Assembly: GCA_051875715.1 (NCBI GenBank)
Contig: JBJEHD010000033.1
Span: 4,785 to 68,784 of the forward strand
Length of the DNA stretch: 64,000 bases
Reading direction: 5' to 3'
DNA from: DYCT01 sp051875715
GTDB lineage: Bacteria; Bacteroidota; Bacteroidia; Bacteroidales; Bacteroidaceae
Shown: positions 17,987-26,400 of the stretch, piece after piece
How positions within the stretch are numbered: the first letter of the stretch is position 1
Layout: each line of letters opens with the position of its first letter
Program-made: the position numbers and the translations under genes
The notes under the pieces: generated by a model
Told to the model about the DNA's origin: nothing
Databases searched by the model: none
Seen by the model: the letters and a program-made list of their open reading frames with translations, nothing else

Positions 17987-18838
17987 TTAAACGGATTCTT
18001 TCATTTTCTGCACAATCTTTACCGACTCCACGGCTTCGCGTACGTCGTGAACCCGCAAGATGTGTGCGCCCTTCAGCAGCGCCACCGTGTCGAGCACGAC
18101 CGTACCGTTCAGGGCTTCCTCCGGGGTGATGCCCAGCAGGCGGTAAATCATCGACTTGCGCGAAACACCTACCAACAACGGCAGTTCGAACACGCGGAAA
18201 TCCTCCAGCCGGTTCATCAGTGCGTAGTTATGCTCCAGCGTCTTTCCGAAGCCGAAGCCGGGGTCGAGGACGATGTCGTTCACCCCCATGGAACGGAGCC
18301 GGTCCACTTTCTCGGCCAGATAGAGAAAGACCTCCCGCACCACATTGTCATAGTGCGGCTGACGCTGCATGTCTTGCGGTGTGCCCTGCATGTGCATCAT
18401 GACATAGGGCACTTGCAAGCGGGCCACCGTGTCGAACATACGATTGTCCATCTCGCCAGCGGAAATGTCGTTGATGATAGAGACCCCGTACTCTTCCACG
18501 CACATGGCGGCCACATCGGCCCGGAACGTATCCACCGAAACGACGGCATCGGGATACAGACGGCCGATTACGTCCAGGCCCGTGCGCAAACGGCGCATCT
18601 CCTCCTCCGGGGTGATGTGCTCGGCGTTCGGACGGGAAGAGTAGGCCCCTACATCGATGATGGAGGCACCCTCCGAGATGATTTGATGCACACGGGTTTC
18701 GATTTCCGCTTCCGTCTGTTTCCGGCTGCCCGAATAGAACGAATCCGGGGTGACGTTCAAGATTCCCATCACCTGAGGGGTGGACAGGTCCATCAGTATG
18801 TCCCGCACGTGGATGTACATTGGTGTCTGCATACGCAT
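17987..18838 (-). CDS. folP: Dihydropteroate synthase
   Basis: Joins p-aminobenzoate to the pterin in folate synthesis and is the sulfonamide target. The 283-residue TIM-barrel has MGILNVTPDSFYSG at about 24-37, DVGAYSSRP (variant of the usual DIGGESTRP), VSVDTFR, NDISAG, DPGFGFGKT and GVSRKSMI. An internal ATG (MYIHV) is an alternative start. The promoter box TACCTTTG is at 18861-18868. Confidence 0.97.
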   Translation of the reverse strand: MRMQTPMYIHVRDILMDLSTPQVMGILNVTPDSFYSGSRKQTEAEIETRVHQIISEGASIIDVGAYSSRPNAEHITPEEEMRRLRTGLDVIGRLYPDAVVSVDTFRADVAAMCVEEYGVSIINDISAGEMDNRMFDTVARLQVPYVMMHMQGTPQDMQRQPHYDNVVREVFLYLAEKVDRLRSMGVNDIVLDPGFGFGKTLEHNYALMNRLEDFRVFELPLLVGVSRKSMIYRLLGITPEEALNGTVVLDTVALLKGAHILRVHDVREAVESVKIVQKMKESV

Positions 18839-18860
18839 CTTTTTCTATGACTCGATGCGG

Positions 18861-18868
18861 CAAAGGTA
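18861..18868 (-). promoter_or_regulatory. -7 box of the folP-cdaA operon
   Basis: Minus-strand TACCTTTG, directly behind the T tract of the terminator at 18868-18902; TTGG inside that terminator lies at roughly -33 distance. Confidence 0.55.
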
Positions 18869-18902
18869 CAAAAAAAGGGAAGCACCCAAGTGGATGCCTC
18901 CC
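18868..18902 (-). terminator. Terminator of the 46-residue small-protein gene
   Basis: Minus-strand GGGAGGCATCC (18892-18902) pairs with GGGTGCTTCCC (18877-18887) through a short loop, followed by seven T residues. Confidence 0.88.
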
Positions 18903-18948
18903 TTTCTTTTGTGGTTATTCAAAGATTCTTTTGTTCTCACTGAAAGGC

Positions 18949-19089
18949 TTACGCCTGTCCTGCGGCCAGCAATTTCTGAATGCGGGCATTCAGTGCCTGA
19001 CACACCGCTCCGTTGCGCATGCTTTTGTTTTGACGCAGTTGGTACTGCAATTGTGCAATCAAATTCTCGTTGTTCTTGTTTGTTTTCAT
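18949..19089 (-). CDS. Small conserved protein, 46 residues
   Basis: Reads MKTNKNNENLIAQL, then QYQLRQNKSMRNGAVCQALN, ending in KLLAAGQA. It is helical and amphipathic-looking, with one Cys and no signal peptide. It has an A-rich start region, a TATCTTTG box at 19160-19167 on the minus strand and a strong terminator, so it is a complete transcription unit despite its size. I believe I have seen similar small proteins next to folP in Bacteroides relatives, but cannot check. The function is unknown. Confidence 0.75.
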   Translation of the reverse strand: MKTNKNNENLIAQLQYQLRQNKSMRNGAVCQALNARIQKLLAAGQA

Positions 19090-19455
19090 AATCTACCTCT
19101 TTTATGTCCTTCACCATTTGAAGGACGGATTATTACTCTATTTCTTTTCTATTGCGCTGCAAAGATAGCACCATTGCCCCAAATACATGTTATAAAACAC
19201 CTTTTTAACATTCATTCCCTACGCTTCTTGACGCACGTCAAGTGCTTTCGTGCCTCCATCCGGCTCCTCTCCGCCCGATGAAAATACCCGTCAGCCAACT
19301 TATTATCAAGCATTTGCAAGCGGTTTCGCATCCTTTCGCCATCCTGTTCCACCACACAAGAGCCGGCAGAAGCCTCCGTTCAGGCCTGCACGCTGACAAG
19401 ATGCCACCGAGGAAGGCCGTTTCGGGCCTTCGCCTGCCACCGTGTCAGTCCTTTC

Positions 19456-19507
19456 AACCCAAATCGGTCGTTAGCGTTATGATGATAACAACTTCTATTT
19501 TTTAGCA
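19456..19507 (+). repeat. Degenerate copy of the 52-base interspersed repeat
   Basis: AACCCAAATCGGTCGTTAGC followed by a decayed remainder, in the same orientation as the copy at the window end (63949-64000). It forms an imperfect inverted pair with 19570-19621. Confidence 0.6.
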
Positions 19508-19569
19508 GATGTATTTTCGTTTTGAGGGCGCAATGGGGCTCCATTGTAACCGAGAAACGGGAAGACAGA

Positions 19570-19621
19570 TGCCAAAAAGAAAGTTCGTTTGCGCATAAAG
19601 GCCTAATGGCCGTTTTGGGTT
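19570..19621 (-). repeat. 52-base interspersed repeat, copy 2
   Basis: Its reverse complement matches 63949-64000 at 50 of 52 bases. It includes a small GGCC-TAAT-GGCC hairpin. The other copy is cut by the window end, so the full length is not visible. Confidence 0.9.
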
Positions 19622-19658
19622 CAATGCAGCCAAAGATAGCATAGACGATTCTATGAAC

Positions 19659-19691
19659 ATTACAGTCTCATCCGTAAGGATAGACTGTAAT
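19659..19691. other. Strong hairpin with GTAA loop
   Basis: ATTACAGTCT-C-ATCC-GTAA-GGAT-AGACTGTAAT: a 14-bp stem with a single bulged C. There is no U tract after it. It lies downstream of the fic gene. Confidence 0.6.
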
Positions 19692-19807
19692 TGTCTTTGG
19701 ACCTTGCCCATCGTGATTTTGCAACGTCACAAAAAGAATTGCTTCAACTCGTTTGAGTATTCGTGCCATGCATCTTTTGAATCATATACTTATGAAAGAT
19801 TTGTTTT

Positions 19808-20875
19808 TTATACCGATGGTGTGATAATCAGTCTCCAAGAATTATCTTTCTCGGTACGAGCAATATATCCCTTCTCGGTAAGGAGTTTCAATTGCTTGTT
19901 TACTGCAGTAAGACTGATGCCTGCGGCTTCTGCCAATTGCGGGATGGTGCTGTTAGGCTGTTCATACATACGATTCAGTATTACGCTGGTTGTTGCACTG
20001 CGGAATTTCACACGTTCGCCATCAAACCACCATACATTGTCTCCGCGCTCCGTCAAGAACTGGATGTTGTATGACACCTCATCAATAAAGAGCTTCGTGA
20101 AATAAGAAAGGAACTGTTGAATGTCACGTTTTGTGGCATGTGCACCAAGTGAAGGAACAGCACCGACTGTGAGGTCTGTACGATGCAACGCCTCTAAATA
20201 TTGCTTCTTCTTACGACTGCGTACCACAATCATGGGATAATCATGGCGAGTGAGAATGTAATTGACCATCAATCGTGCTATACGTCCGTTAGCATCTTCA
20301 AACGGATGAATGCGAATATATCGATAGTGGAATATCGCAGCAAGTTCTATTGGCGTGAATTTTCCTGACCTTTCTACATCATTGTACCAATCGACCAAAT
20401 CGCTCATCAAAGCCGGAGTCTCTTCGGGCGTCGCATACTCGAATCTGTCGCCATAACGAGTGATGACAGAATTTGGACGGGTTTTGTATTGCCCAGCATG
20501 AATAACATAACTGGTCTGAACACCTCCAGGCAATGTGCGATATACAGTATAGTCCTCTCTCAGGAGAGTTTTATGCAACGTTCGTATGAAATGCTGCGTC
20601 AAAGGTGTCTCCTTAAGCAGTGCTTCCTCTTTCATCATTTGCAGGCCCACATTGCTCGCTGTCATTTCGTGTACATCACGAACATCCGCCTCACCGACTA
20701 TCTTTCCGAAAAGGAGCAATATCTCTGTCTGCCCGTATGTCAGCGTATTACCCTCAATGTGGTTGCTATTGTAGTTGAAATCAATGGAGAATCGACGGCT
20801 GAGCATTTCCCTGTCTCTATCAGACAAAGGCAGCAAAGCGTTCCACTCATTCATTACCTCTTCTATACTCTTCAT
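19808..20875 (-). CDS. Fic family protein with C-terminal winged helix
   Basis: A 355-residue probable AMP-transferase. The Fic motif HPFEDANGRIAR is at 190-201 with catalytic His190. An N-terminal inhibitory motif SNHIEGN (37-43, Glu41) marks the class where the autoinhibitory helix precedes the Fic core. Residues about 300-345 form a helix-turn-helix (TIPQLAEAAGISLTAVNKQLKLL, split here only by wrapping). It is lower in GC than its neighbours and sits alone between repeat relics and rplS, so recent transfer is likely. The upstream repeats suggest autoregulation. Confidence 0.92.
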   Translation of the reverse strand: MKSIEEVMNEWNALLPLSDRDREMLSRRFSIDFNYNSNHIEGNTLTYGQTEILLLFGKIVGEADVRDVHEMTASNVGLQMMKEEALLKETPLTQHFIRTLHKTLLREDYTVYRTLPGGVQTSYVIHAGQYKTRPNSVITRYGDRFEYATPEETPALMSDLVDWYNDVERSGKFTPIELAAIFHYRYIRIHPFEDANGRIARLMVNYILTRHDYPMIVVRSRKKKQYLEALHRTDLTVGAVPSLGAHATKRDIQQFLSYFTKLFIDEVSYNIQFLTERGDNVWWFDGERVKFRSATTSVILNRMYEQPNSTIPQLAEAAGISLTAVNKQLKLLTEKGYIARTEKDNSWRLIITPSV

Positions 20876-20897
20876 ATATGTTGATTTTGCAACGATT

Positions 20898-20927
20898 TAC
20901 ACTAAAAGGTTTACGGAATCAACCTTT
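20898..20927. promoter_or_regulatory. Candidate operator 1 of the fic gene
   Basis: TACACTAAAAGGT, then 11 bases, then ACCTTT. AAAGGT and ACCTTT form an inverted repeat. It lies just downstream of the -7 box on the fic strand. Confidence 0.6.
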
Positions 20928-20935
20928 CTGGACTA

Positions 20936-20943
20936 CAAAGATA
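20936..20943 (-). promoter_or_regulatory. -7 box of the fic gene
   Basis: Minus-strand TATCTTTG, between the two operator-like repeats and 61 bases before the ATG. Confidence 0.55.
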
Positions 20944-20972
20944 CCAACTTTTATCATGATGATGCAATAAAA

Positions 20973-21002
20973 TACACTAAAAGGTGTATGTCAATAACCT
21001 TT
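20973..21002. promoter_or_regulatory. Candidate operator 2 of the fic gene
   Basis: Second copy of TACACTAAAAGGT-N11-ACCTTT, exactly 75 bases from the first, covering the region just upstream of the -33 position. Confidence 0.6.
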
Positions 21003-21112
21003 TCAGCATTATCCGGTGTTTTTGGGGTATTGTACTTTTGACTTTTTGTGATTAGTCACTCGTGCGTGTGCTTATATATGATAATGTGTTTTCCGGACGA
21101 TGTGTACGGGTA

Positions 21113-21142
21113 CAAAAAAAGCCATCCTTGCGGACGGCTTTC
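21113..21142 (-). terminator. Rho-independent terminator of rplS
   Basis: Minus-strand AGCCGTCC-GCAA-GGATGGCT stem with tetraloop, followed by seven T residues. Confidence 0.9.
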
Positions 21143-21167
21143 TTTATGCCTTTGGCGAGATGTCTGC

Positions 21168-21521
21168 TTACGCGTTGACTCTCTTTTCCTGGATTCTGGC
21201 TTTCTTACCCGTGAGTTTGCGGAGGTAATACAACTTGGCTCTGCGAACCTTACCTACCTTGTTCACTACGATACTGTCGATAGCCGGCGATTCGAGCGGG
21301 AAGATACGCTCTACACCTACAGTTCCAGACATCTTACGAACCGTGAAACGCTTCTTCTCCTGGTGGCCGCAGATTTTGATGACTACGCCACGATACTGCT
21401 GTACGCGTTCCTTGTTTCCTTCGATGATACGATATGCCACCGTAATCGTGTCACCAGCCTTGAAGCTGGGGTGCTGCTTGCCGGTAGCAAATGCTTCTTC
21501 TGCAATTTTAATTAAATCCAT
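21168..21521 (-). CDS. rplS: 50S ribosomal protein L19
   Basis: A 117-residue ribosomal protein at the 30S/50S interface. I chose the ATG at 21521 (MDLIKIAEEAFATGKQHPSF); a longer frame adds ten residues without family character. FKAGDTITV, QQYRGVVI, TVRKMSGTVGVERIFPL and KVRRAKLYYLR are all typical. It is lower in GC than most neighbours, as expected for a highly expressed gene here. It forms a single-gene unit with promoter and terminator. Confidence 0.97.
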   Translation of the reverse strand: MDLIKIAEEAFATGKQHPSFKAGDTITVAYRIIEGNKERVQQYRGVVIKICGHQEKKRFTVRKMSGTVGVERIFPLESPAIDSIVVNKVGKVRRAKLYYLRKLTGKKARIQEKRVNA

Positions 21522-21601
21522 TGTTTTATTATTAAATTGTTTATCGTCCAACGCAACATATCAAGTAACACTTCTTTGACAGCGATTGCGCGAAAGCGGT
21601 G

Positions 21602-21633
21602 CAAAATAACGGCTTTTTTGTCAGATGGCCAAA
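21602..21633 (-). promoter_or_regulatory. Promoter of rplS
   Basis: Minus-strand TTTG (21630-21633), 20 bases, TTATTTTG (21602-21609). A divergent TACATTTG box for the next gene lies at 21683-21690. Confidence 0.65.
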
Positions 21634-21709
21634 CAACTGGCTGATTTATTTTCATCTACGCGCCCATTTCTGAATTTTGTCGTACATTTGCCTTCACTAC
21701 AATTAAAAT

Positions 21710-22498
21710 ATGTCACCTATTATGATGAAACATCCACACGCACATGCCTGGGGAATGGCATTGCTGCTGGCCGCGACACTGACGGCCACCGCCTGCCGTT
21801 CCTCCTACCAGATTCGTGAAATCAGCGGCGGACGCATCGCCGTCACATCCGCCCTCGACGCAGCGCCCTATCCGGAAGCCGTCGCCATCCTGACGCCTTA
21901 CAAGGCCAAGGTGGACAGCGTCATGACGCCCATCATCGGGCAAAGCGCACAAGAGATGCACGCCCAACGGCCGGAGAGCCTTCTGTCGAACCTCGCGGCC
22001 GACATCCTGAAGCAGGCCGCCGAGTCGTACACCGGACGGACAGTCGACCTGGCCATCACCAACATGGGCGGCCTGCGCAATTCGCTGCCTGCCGGCCCCA
22101 TTGCCTTTGGGAACGTCTACGAAATCTTCCCCTTCCAGAACTCGCTTTGCGTCATGCACATGAAAGGCGAGGCACTGCTCCGCCTCTTCACCCAGATAGC
22201 CGCCCTCGGCGGCGAATGCGTCAGCCACGGGGTGAGGCTGAGGGTGTCGAAAACAGGGCGTCTGCTCCAGGCCACGCTCTGCGACGAGCCCATCGACCCG
22301 GAACGGACCTATACCGTGGCCTCCATCGACTACCTGGCCGAGGGGAACGACGGTCTGACGGCCTTCACCCAGGCGACGGACAAAGAATGCCCCGAAGGGC
22401 TCACCATCCGCCAGTTGGTGGTGGACTACGTCAAGGCCCTGGCCGCCAAGGGCGAACCTGTCCGCTCGCAACTGGAGGGACGCATCATCCTTGAATAA
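21710..22498 (+). CDS. 5'-nucleotidase C-terminal domain lipoprotein
   Basis: A 262-residue lipoprotein (lipobox LTATAC, Cys29) consisting only of the 5_nucleotid_C domain: LSNLAADILKQAAE, ITNMGGLRNSLPAGPIAFGNVYEIFPFQN and VASIDYLAEGNDG, which form the substrate-recognition half of UshA-type enzymes. The metallophosphoesterase half is the next gene. The two are separate and in reverse order compared with UshA. It is probably attached to a membrane on the periplasmic side and works with its neighbour to hydrolyse nucleotides. Confidence 0.92.
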   Translation: MSPIMMKHPHAHAWGMALLLAATLTATACRSSYQIREISGGRIAVTSALDAAPYPEAVAILTPYKAKVDSVMTPIIGQSAQEMHAQRPESLLSNLAADILKQAAESYTGRTVDLAITNMGGLRNSLPAGPIAFGNVYEIFPFQNSLCVMHMKGEALLRLFTQIAALGGECVSHGVRLRVSKTGRLLQATLCDEPIDPERTYTVASIDYLAEGNDGLTAFTQATDKECPEGLTIRQLVVDYVKALAAKGEPVRSQLEGRIILE

Positions 22499-22527
22499 TC
22501 ATGAATCACCTAAACGACGTACATCTT

Positions 22528-23403
22528 ATGACACACCTGTTCAAACCTGTTCTGTTGCGGGCCTGCCTGCTGGCCGGCCTGACGCTTTCGGTGTCGCCTT
22601 CGGCCGCCCAGCGTACGCGCGAACTCGTCATCCTGCATACCAACGACACGCACAGCCGCATCGAGCCGCTGCCTGCCAACTTCAGACCGGCCGAGCGGGC
22701 CGACAAGGCGGGCTTTGTCCGCCGGGCCACGCTGGTCCACGAGATGCGCCGCGAGCATCCGGACTTGCTGCTGTTCGACTGCGGCGACTTCTCGCAGGGC
22801 ACTCCTTACTATAACATGTTCCAGGGCGAGGTGGAAATCCGCCTGATGAACGAGGCCGGCTACGACGCCGGCACCATCGGCAACCACGAGTTCGACTTCG
22901 GGCTCGACAACATGTGCCGCATCTTCCGCATGGCCCGCTACCCCATCGTCTGCGCCAACTACGACTTCACCGGCACGGTGCTCGAAAAGGTGGTAAAGCC
23001 TTACACCATCATCCACCGCCACGGCCTGAAAATCGGTGTGTTCGGTCTCAGCCCGCGCATGGAGGGGCTGGTGCAGGAATGCAACTTCGTCGGTGTGACG
23101 TACAAAGACCCCGTCGAGGCCGCCAACGAGGTGGCCGCGCTGCTGAAGGAGAAGAAACATTGCGACCTGGTCGTCTGCCTGTCGCACCTGGGGTGGAAAT
23201 CGGGCCTCAACAACCCCGAAAGCGATGAGTACCTCATCCCGCGCACACGCCACATCGACATCGTGCTGGGCGGGCACTCGCACTCGCTGTTCTCCGATGT
23301 GGTGTGGTATCGCAACCTCGACGGCGAACGGGTGGCCGTGCAGCAAATGGGCAAGAACGGCGAGTTCGTGGGCAAAATGACCGTCAAACTGACCCGCCCA
23401 TGA
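22528..23403 (+). CDS. Exported metallophosphoesterase (5'-nucleotidase N-terminal half)
   Basis: A calcineurin-like phosphoesterase of about 291 residues. Metal motifs are ILHTNDTHSR, FDCGDFSQGTPYYN, GNHEFDFG, CLSHLGW and LGGHSHS. The ATG at 22528 gives a good signal peptide (MTHLFKPVLLRACLLAGLTL ending ...SAAQ); an in-frame ATG at 22501, two bases after the previous gene, is an alternative. Its stop overlaps the GH3 start as ATGA. It complements the C-terminal domain lipoprotein upstream. Confidence 0.92.
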   Translation: MTHLFKPVLLRACLLAGLTLSVSPSAAQRTRELVILHTNDTHSRIEPLPANFRPAERADKAGFVRRATLVHEMRREHPDLLLFDCGDFSQGTPYYNMFQGEVEIRLMNEAGYDAGTIGNHEFDFGLDNMCRIFRMARYPIVCANYDFTGTVLEKVVKPYTIIHRHGLKIGVFGLSPRMEGLVQECNFVGVTYKDPVEAANEVAALLKEKKHCDLVVCLSHLGWKSGLNNPESDEYLIPRTRHIDIVLGGHSHSLFSDVVWYRNLDGERVAVQQMGKNGEFVGKMTVKLTRP

Positions 23404-26400
23404 GACGGTACCTCGGTCTGTGCCTGGCCGTCCTGCTGCTGACGGCAGGCAGATGGTGTGCGGCCTCCGCCCAAGAGGGAGGGCCTGCGCTGGTGGCCCA
23501 CGTGCAAGAGACGGACGAATGCCGCACCTGGGTGGAACAGACGATGAAGCGCATGACGCTGAAGGAAAAGGTGGGGCAACTGTTCGTCTACACCATTGCC
23601 CCGCACACCGACAAGAAGAACCAGGCCTTGCTGCGCGAGGTGGTGCAGGACTGCCATGTGGGCGGCCTGCTGTTCTCCGGCGGCAAGATGCACGACCAGG
23701 CCATGCTGACCAACCAGGCGCAGGAATGGGCACAGACACCCCTGCTCATCACGTTCGACGGCGAGTGGGGACTGGCCATGCGTCTGAAGGAGGTGCCGGC
23801 CTTTCCGCGCAACATGGCGCTGGGCTGCATCCGGGAGGACGGCCTCCTCTTCGACTACGGCCGCGAGGTGGCCCGCCAATGCCGCGAGATGGGCGTCCAC
23901 GTCAATTTCGCCCCCGTGGCCGACGTCAACATCAACCCCGACAACCCCGTCATCAACACCCGCTCGTTCGGCGAAGACCCGCGGCTGGTGGCCGACAAGG
24001 CGACGGCCTACGCCCGAGGGCTGGAGAGCGGCGGCGTGTTGTCCGTGGTCAAGCACTTTCCGGGACACGGCGACACCAACGTCGACTCGCACGAGTCGAT
24101 GCCCGTCCTCCCGTTCGACCGCGCCCGGCTGGACAGCGTCGAACTGTTGCCTTTCCGCCAAGCTGTCCGCTCGGGTCTGGGTGCCGTCATGGTGGGACAC
24201 CTACAGGTGCCGGCCATCGATTCGTCGGGGCTGCCCGCCTCGCTGTCACCGGCTATCGTGACCGGCCTGCTGCGCCGCGAGATGGGCTTCAAGGGCCTCA
24301 TCTTCACCGACGCGCTGGCCATGAAAGGCGTGTCCGGACGAGGCGACCTCTGCGTCATGGCCCTCCAGGCGGGTGTCGACATGCTGCTCACCCCACGGGC
24401 CATCAAGGCGGAAATCGCCTCCGTCATGAAAGCCATCGAGAAGGGTGAACTGGCCCAGGCCGACATCGAGGAACGATGCCGCCGGGTGCTGACCTACAAA
24501 TACGCTCTCGGCGCACACCATCGGCAGCCCATCCGCCTGTCGGGCCTGAAGGAGCGCATCTGGACGCCCGAGGCCGACGACCTGCTGAAGCGGTTGCAGT
24601 CCGCCAGCCTCACGTTGTTGGGGAACCGGAAACGCACGCTTCCCTTCCCCCATTCGGCCGACACGCTTTTGGTAATCCGCATCGGCAAGGAACAGGCCGA
24701 CACGGCCTTCATCCTACAACTGTCGCAGTTCACGCCCGTCCGCACCCTTCGCCTGACGACCTCGACCCCTACGGCCGAGAAGCAGCGGTGGCTGGATCTG
24801 GCCGCCCGGAAACGGCAGGTGGTGGTGTCGGTGAGCACCCGCAAGCTGAAGCCCTTCGGGCCGTTCCTGGCCTCGCTCACACTCAACGCGCCCACCGTCT
24901 ACGCCTTGTTCACTCCCTTCGTCACGCTGGAGAAGACCACTTCGTCGGTGGCTTCGGCGGCGGCCATCGTGGCGGCCCATTCGTCCGACGCCTTCGTGCA
25001 ACGGCAAGTGGCCAAGGCCCTTTTCGGGCACGCCGGGCTGGACGGACGGCTGCCGGCCAAGTTGCCTGCACTCTTCGAGGTCGGCGACGGTGTGACGTAC
25101 GCGATGCCGATGACCGCCCGCCGTACGCCCGAGGAGTTGGGGATGGACGGTTCGTGCCTGGCGCGCATCGACTCACTGGCCAAGGCCGGCATGGCCGCCA
25201 AGGCCTTTCCGGGCTGTCAGATCTACGTGCTCCGCAAGGGCGAGGTGGTATACGACCGATGCTTCGGCTCGTTCACGTATGACGGACACGCTCAGCCCGT
25301 GCACCCCAACGACCTCTACGACCTGGCCTCGCTGACCAAGACGACGGCCACCCTGCTGGCCGTGATGAAACTCTACGATCAGGGACGCCTCAACCTGACC
25401 GACAAGGCGTCGGCCTTCCTGCCTTACCTGCGGGGGACCGACAAGGCCGACATCACCATCCGCCAACTGCTGCTGCACGAGTCGGGCCTGCCCTCCGGCA
25501 TTCCCTTCTACCAGGCCGCGCTTGACGAGGAGAGCTACACCGCGCCCTTCGTCCAGGCCAGACGCGATGCAGCCCACCCCGTGCAAGCCGGGAAGAAGGC
25601 CTATGCGGCCCGCACGTTCCGCTTCCGGCCGGAGTGGGTGTCGGCCGTACCGACCGACACGTTCAGCCTGCCCGTCGCCGAAGGGTTGTGGCTCAACCCG
25701 CGTTTCCGTTCCGAGTGCGAACGCCTGCTGGCCGAAGCGTCGCTCGGCCGCACCACCTATCGGTATGGTTGTCCGAACTTCATCCTGCTCAAGGAAGTGG
25801 TGGAACACATCGCCGGCGAACCGATGGACGAACTTCTCGACCGGGAGTTCTACCGCCCGATGGGACTAAAACGGCTGCTCTTCCGCCCGCTGCGACGCTA
25901 CGGCAAAGGCTCCATCGCCCCGACCGTCCGGGCCGACTATCTACGGCGCGGCACCGAGGTGTTGCAGGGCTACGTCCACGACGAGTCGGCTGCCTTCTTC
26001 GGAGGGGTTTCGGGCAATGCCGGCCTGTTCGGCTCGGCCTCCGACGTGGCCGCCGTCTACCAGATGCTGCTCGACGGCGGCACCTATCAGGGCCGCCGCT
26101 ATCTGGGCGAGAGCACCTGCCAGTTGTTCACCACCGCCACGTCGCGTCAAAGCCGCCGGGGCCTCGGATTCGACCGCCCCGACACGCGCCGCCCGGAGAA
26201 AAGTCCGTGTGCCGCCTCGGCCCCGGCCTCGGTCTACGGGCACACCGGCTTCACCGGCACCTGCGCCTGGGTGGACCCGGACAACCGCCTGGTATACGTT
26301 TTCTTGAGCAACCGCACCTTCCCCCAGCCATGGAACAACCTGCTGGGTCAGATGAACATCCGCACCGACATCCAGGAGGTGCTCTACCAGGCCTTGGGCA

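Larger units (their letters stand above)
19090..19807. other. 718-base gene-free region with hairpins and repeat relics
   Basis: No frame here looks like a real protein. It contains the small gene's promoter, the palindrome CTTGACG-CA-CGTCAAG (19227-19242), a nested inverted repeat at 19393-19448 (CTGACA/TGTCAG outside, GAAGGCC/GGCCTTC inside), two copies of an interspersed repeat (19456-19507 and 19570-19621) and a strong hairpin (19659-19691). Confidence 0.75.

Noticed and set aside
18845..19117. 90-codon minus-strand frame over the small gene
   Set aside because: It continues through a clear terminator hairpin and T tract; the 46-codon frame fits the signals better.
19502..19711. 69-codon minus-strand frame
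   Set aside because: It runs across an interspersed repeat copy and a hairpin, has no promoter, and shows no protein-like pattern.
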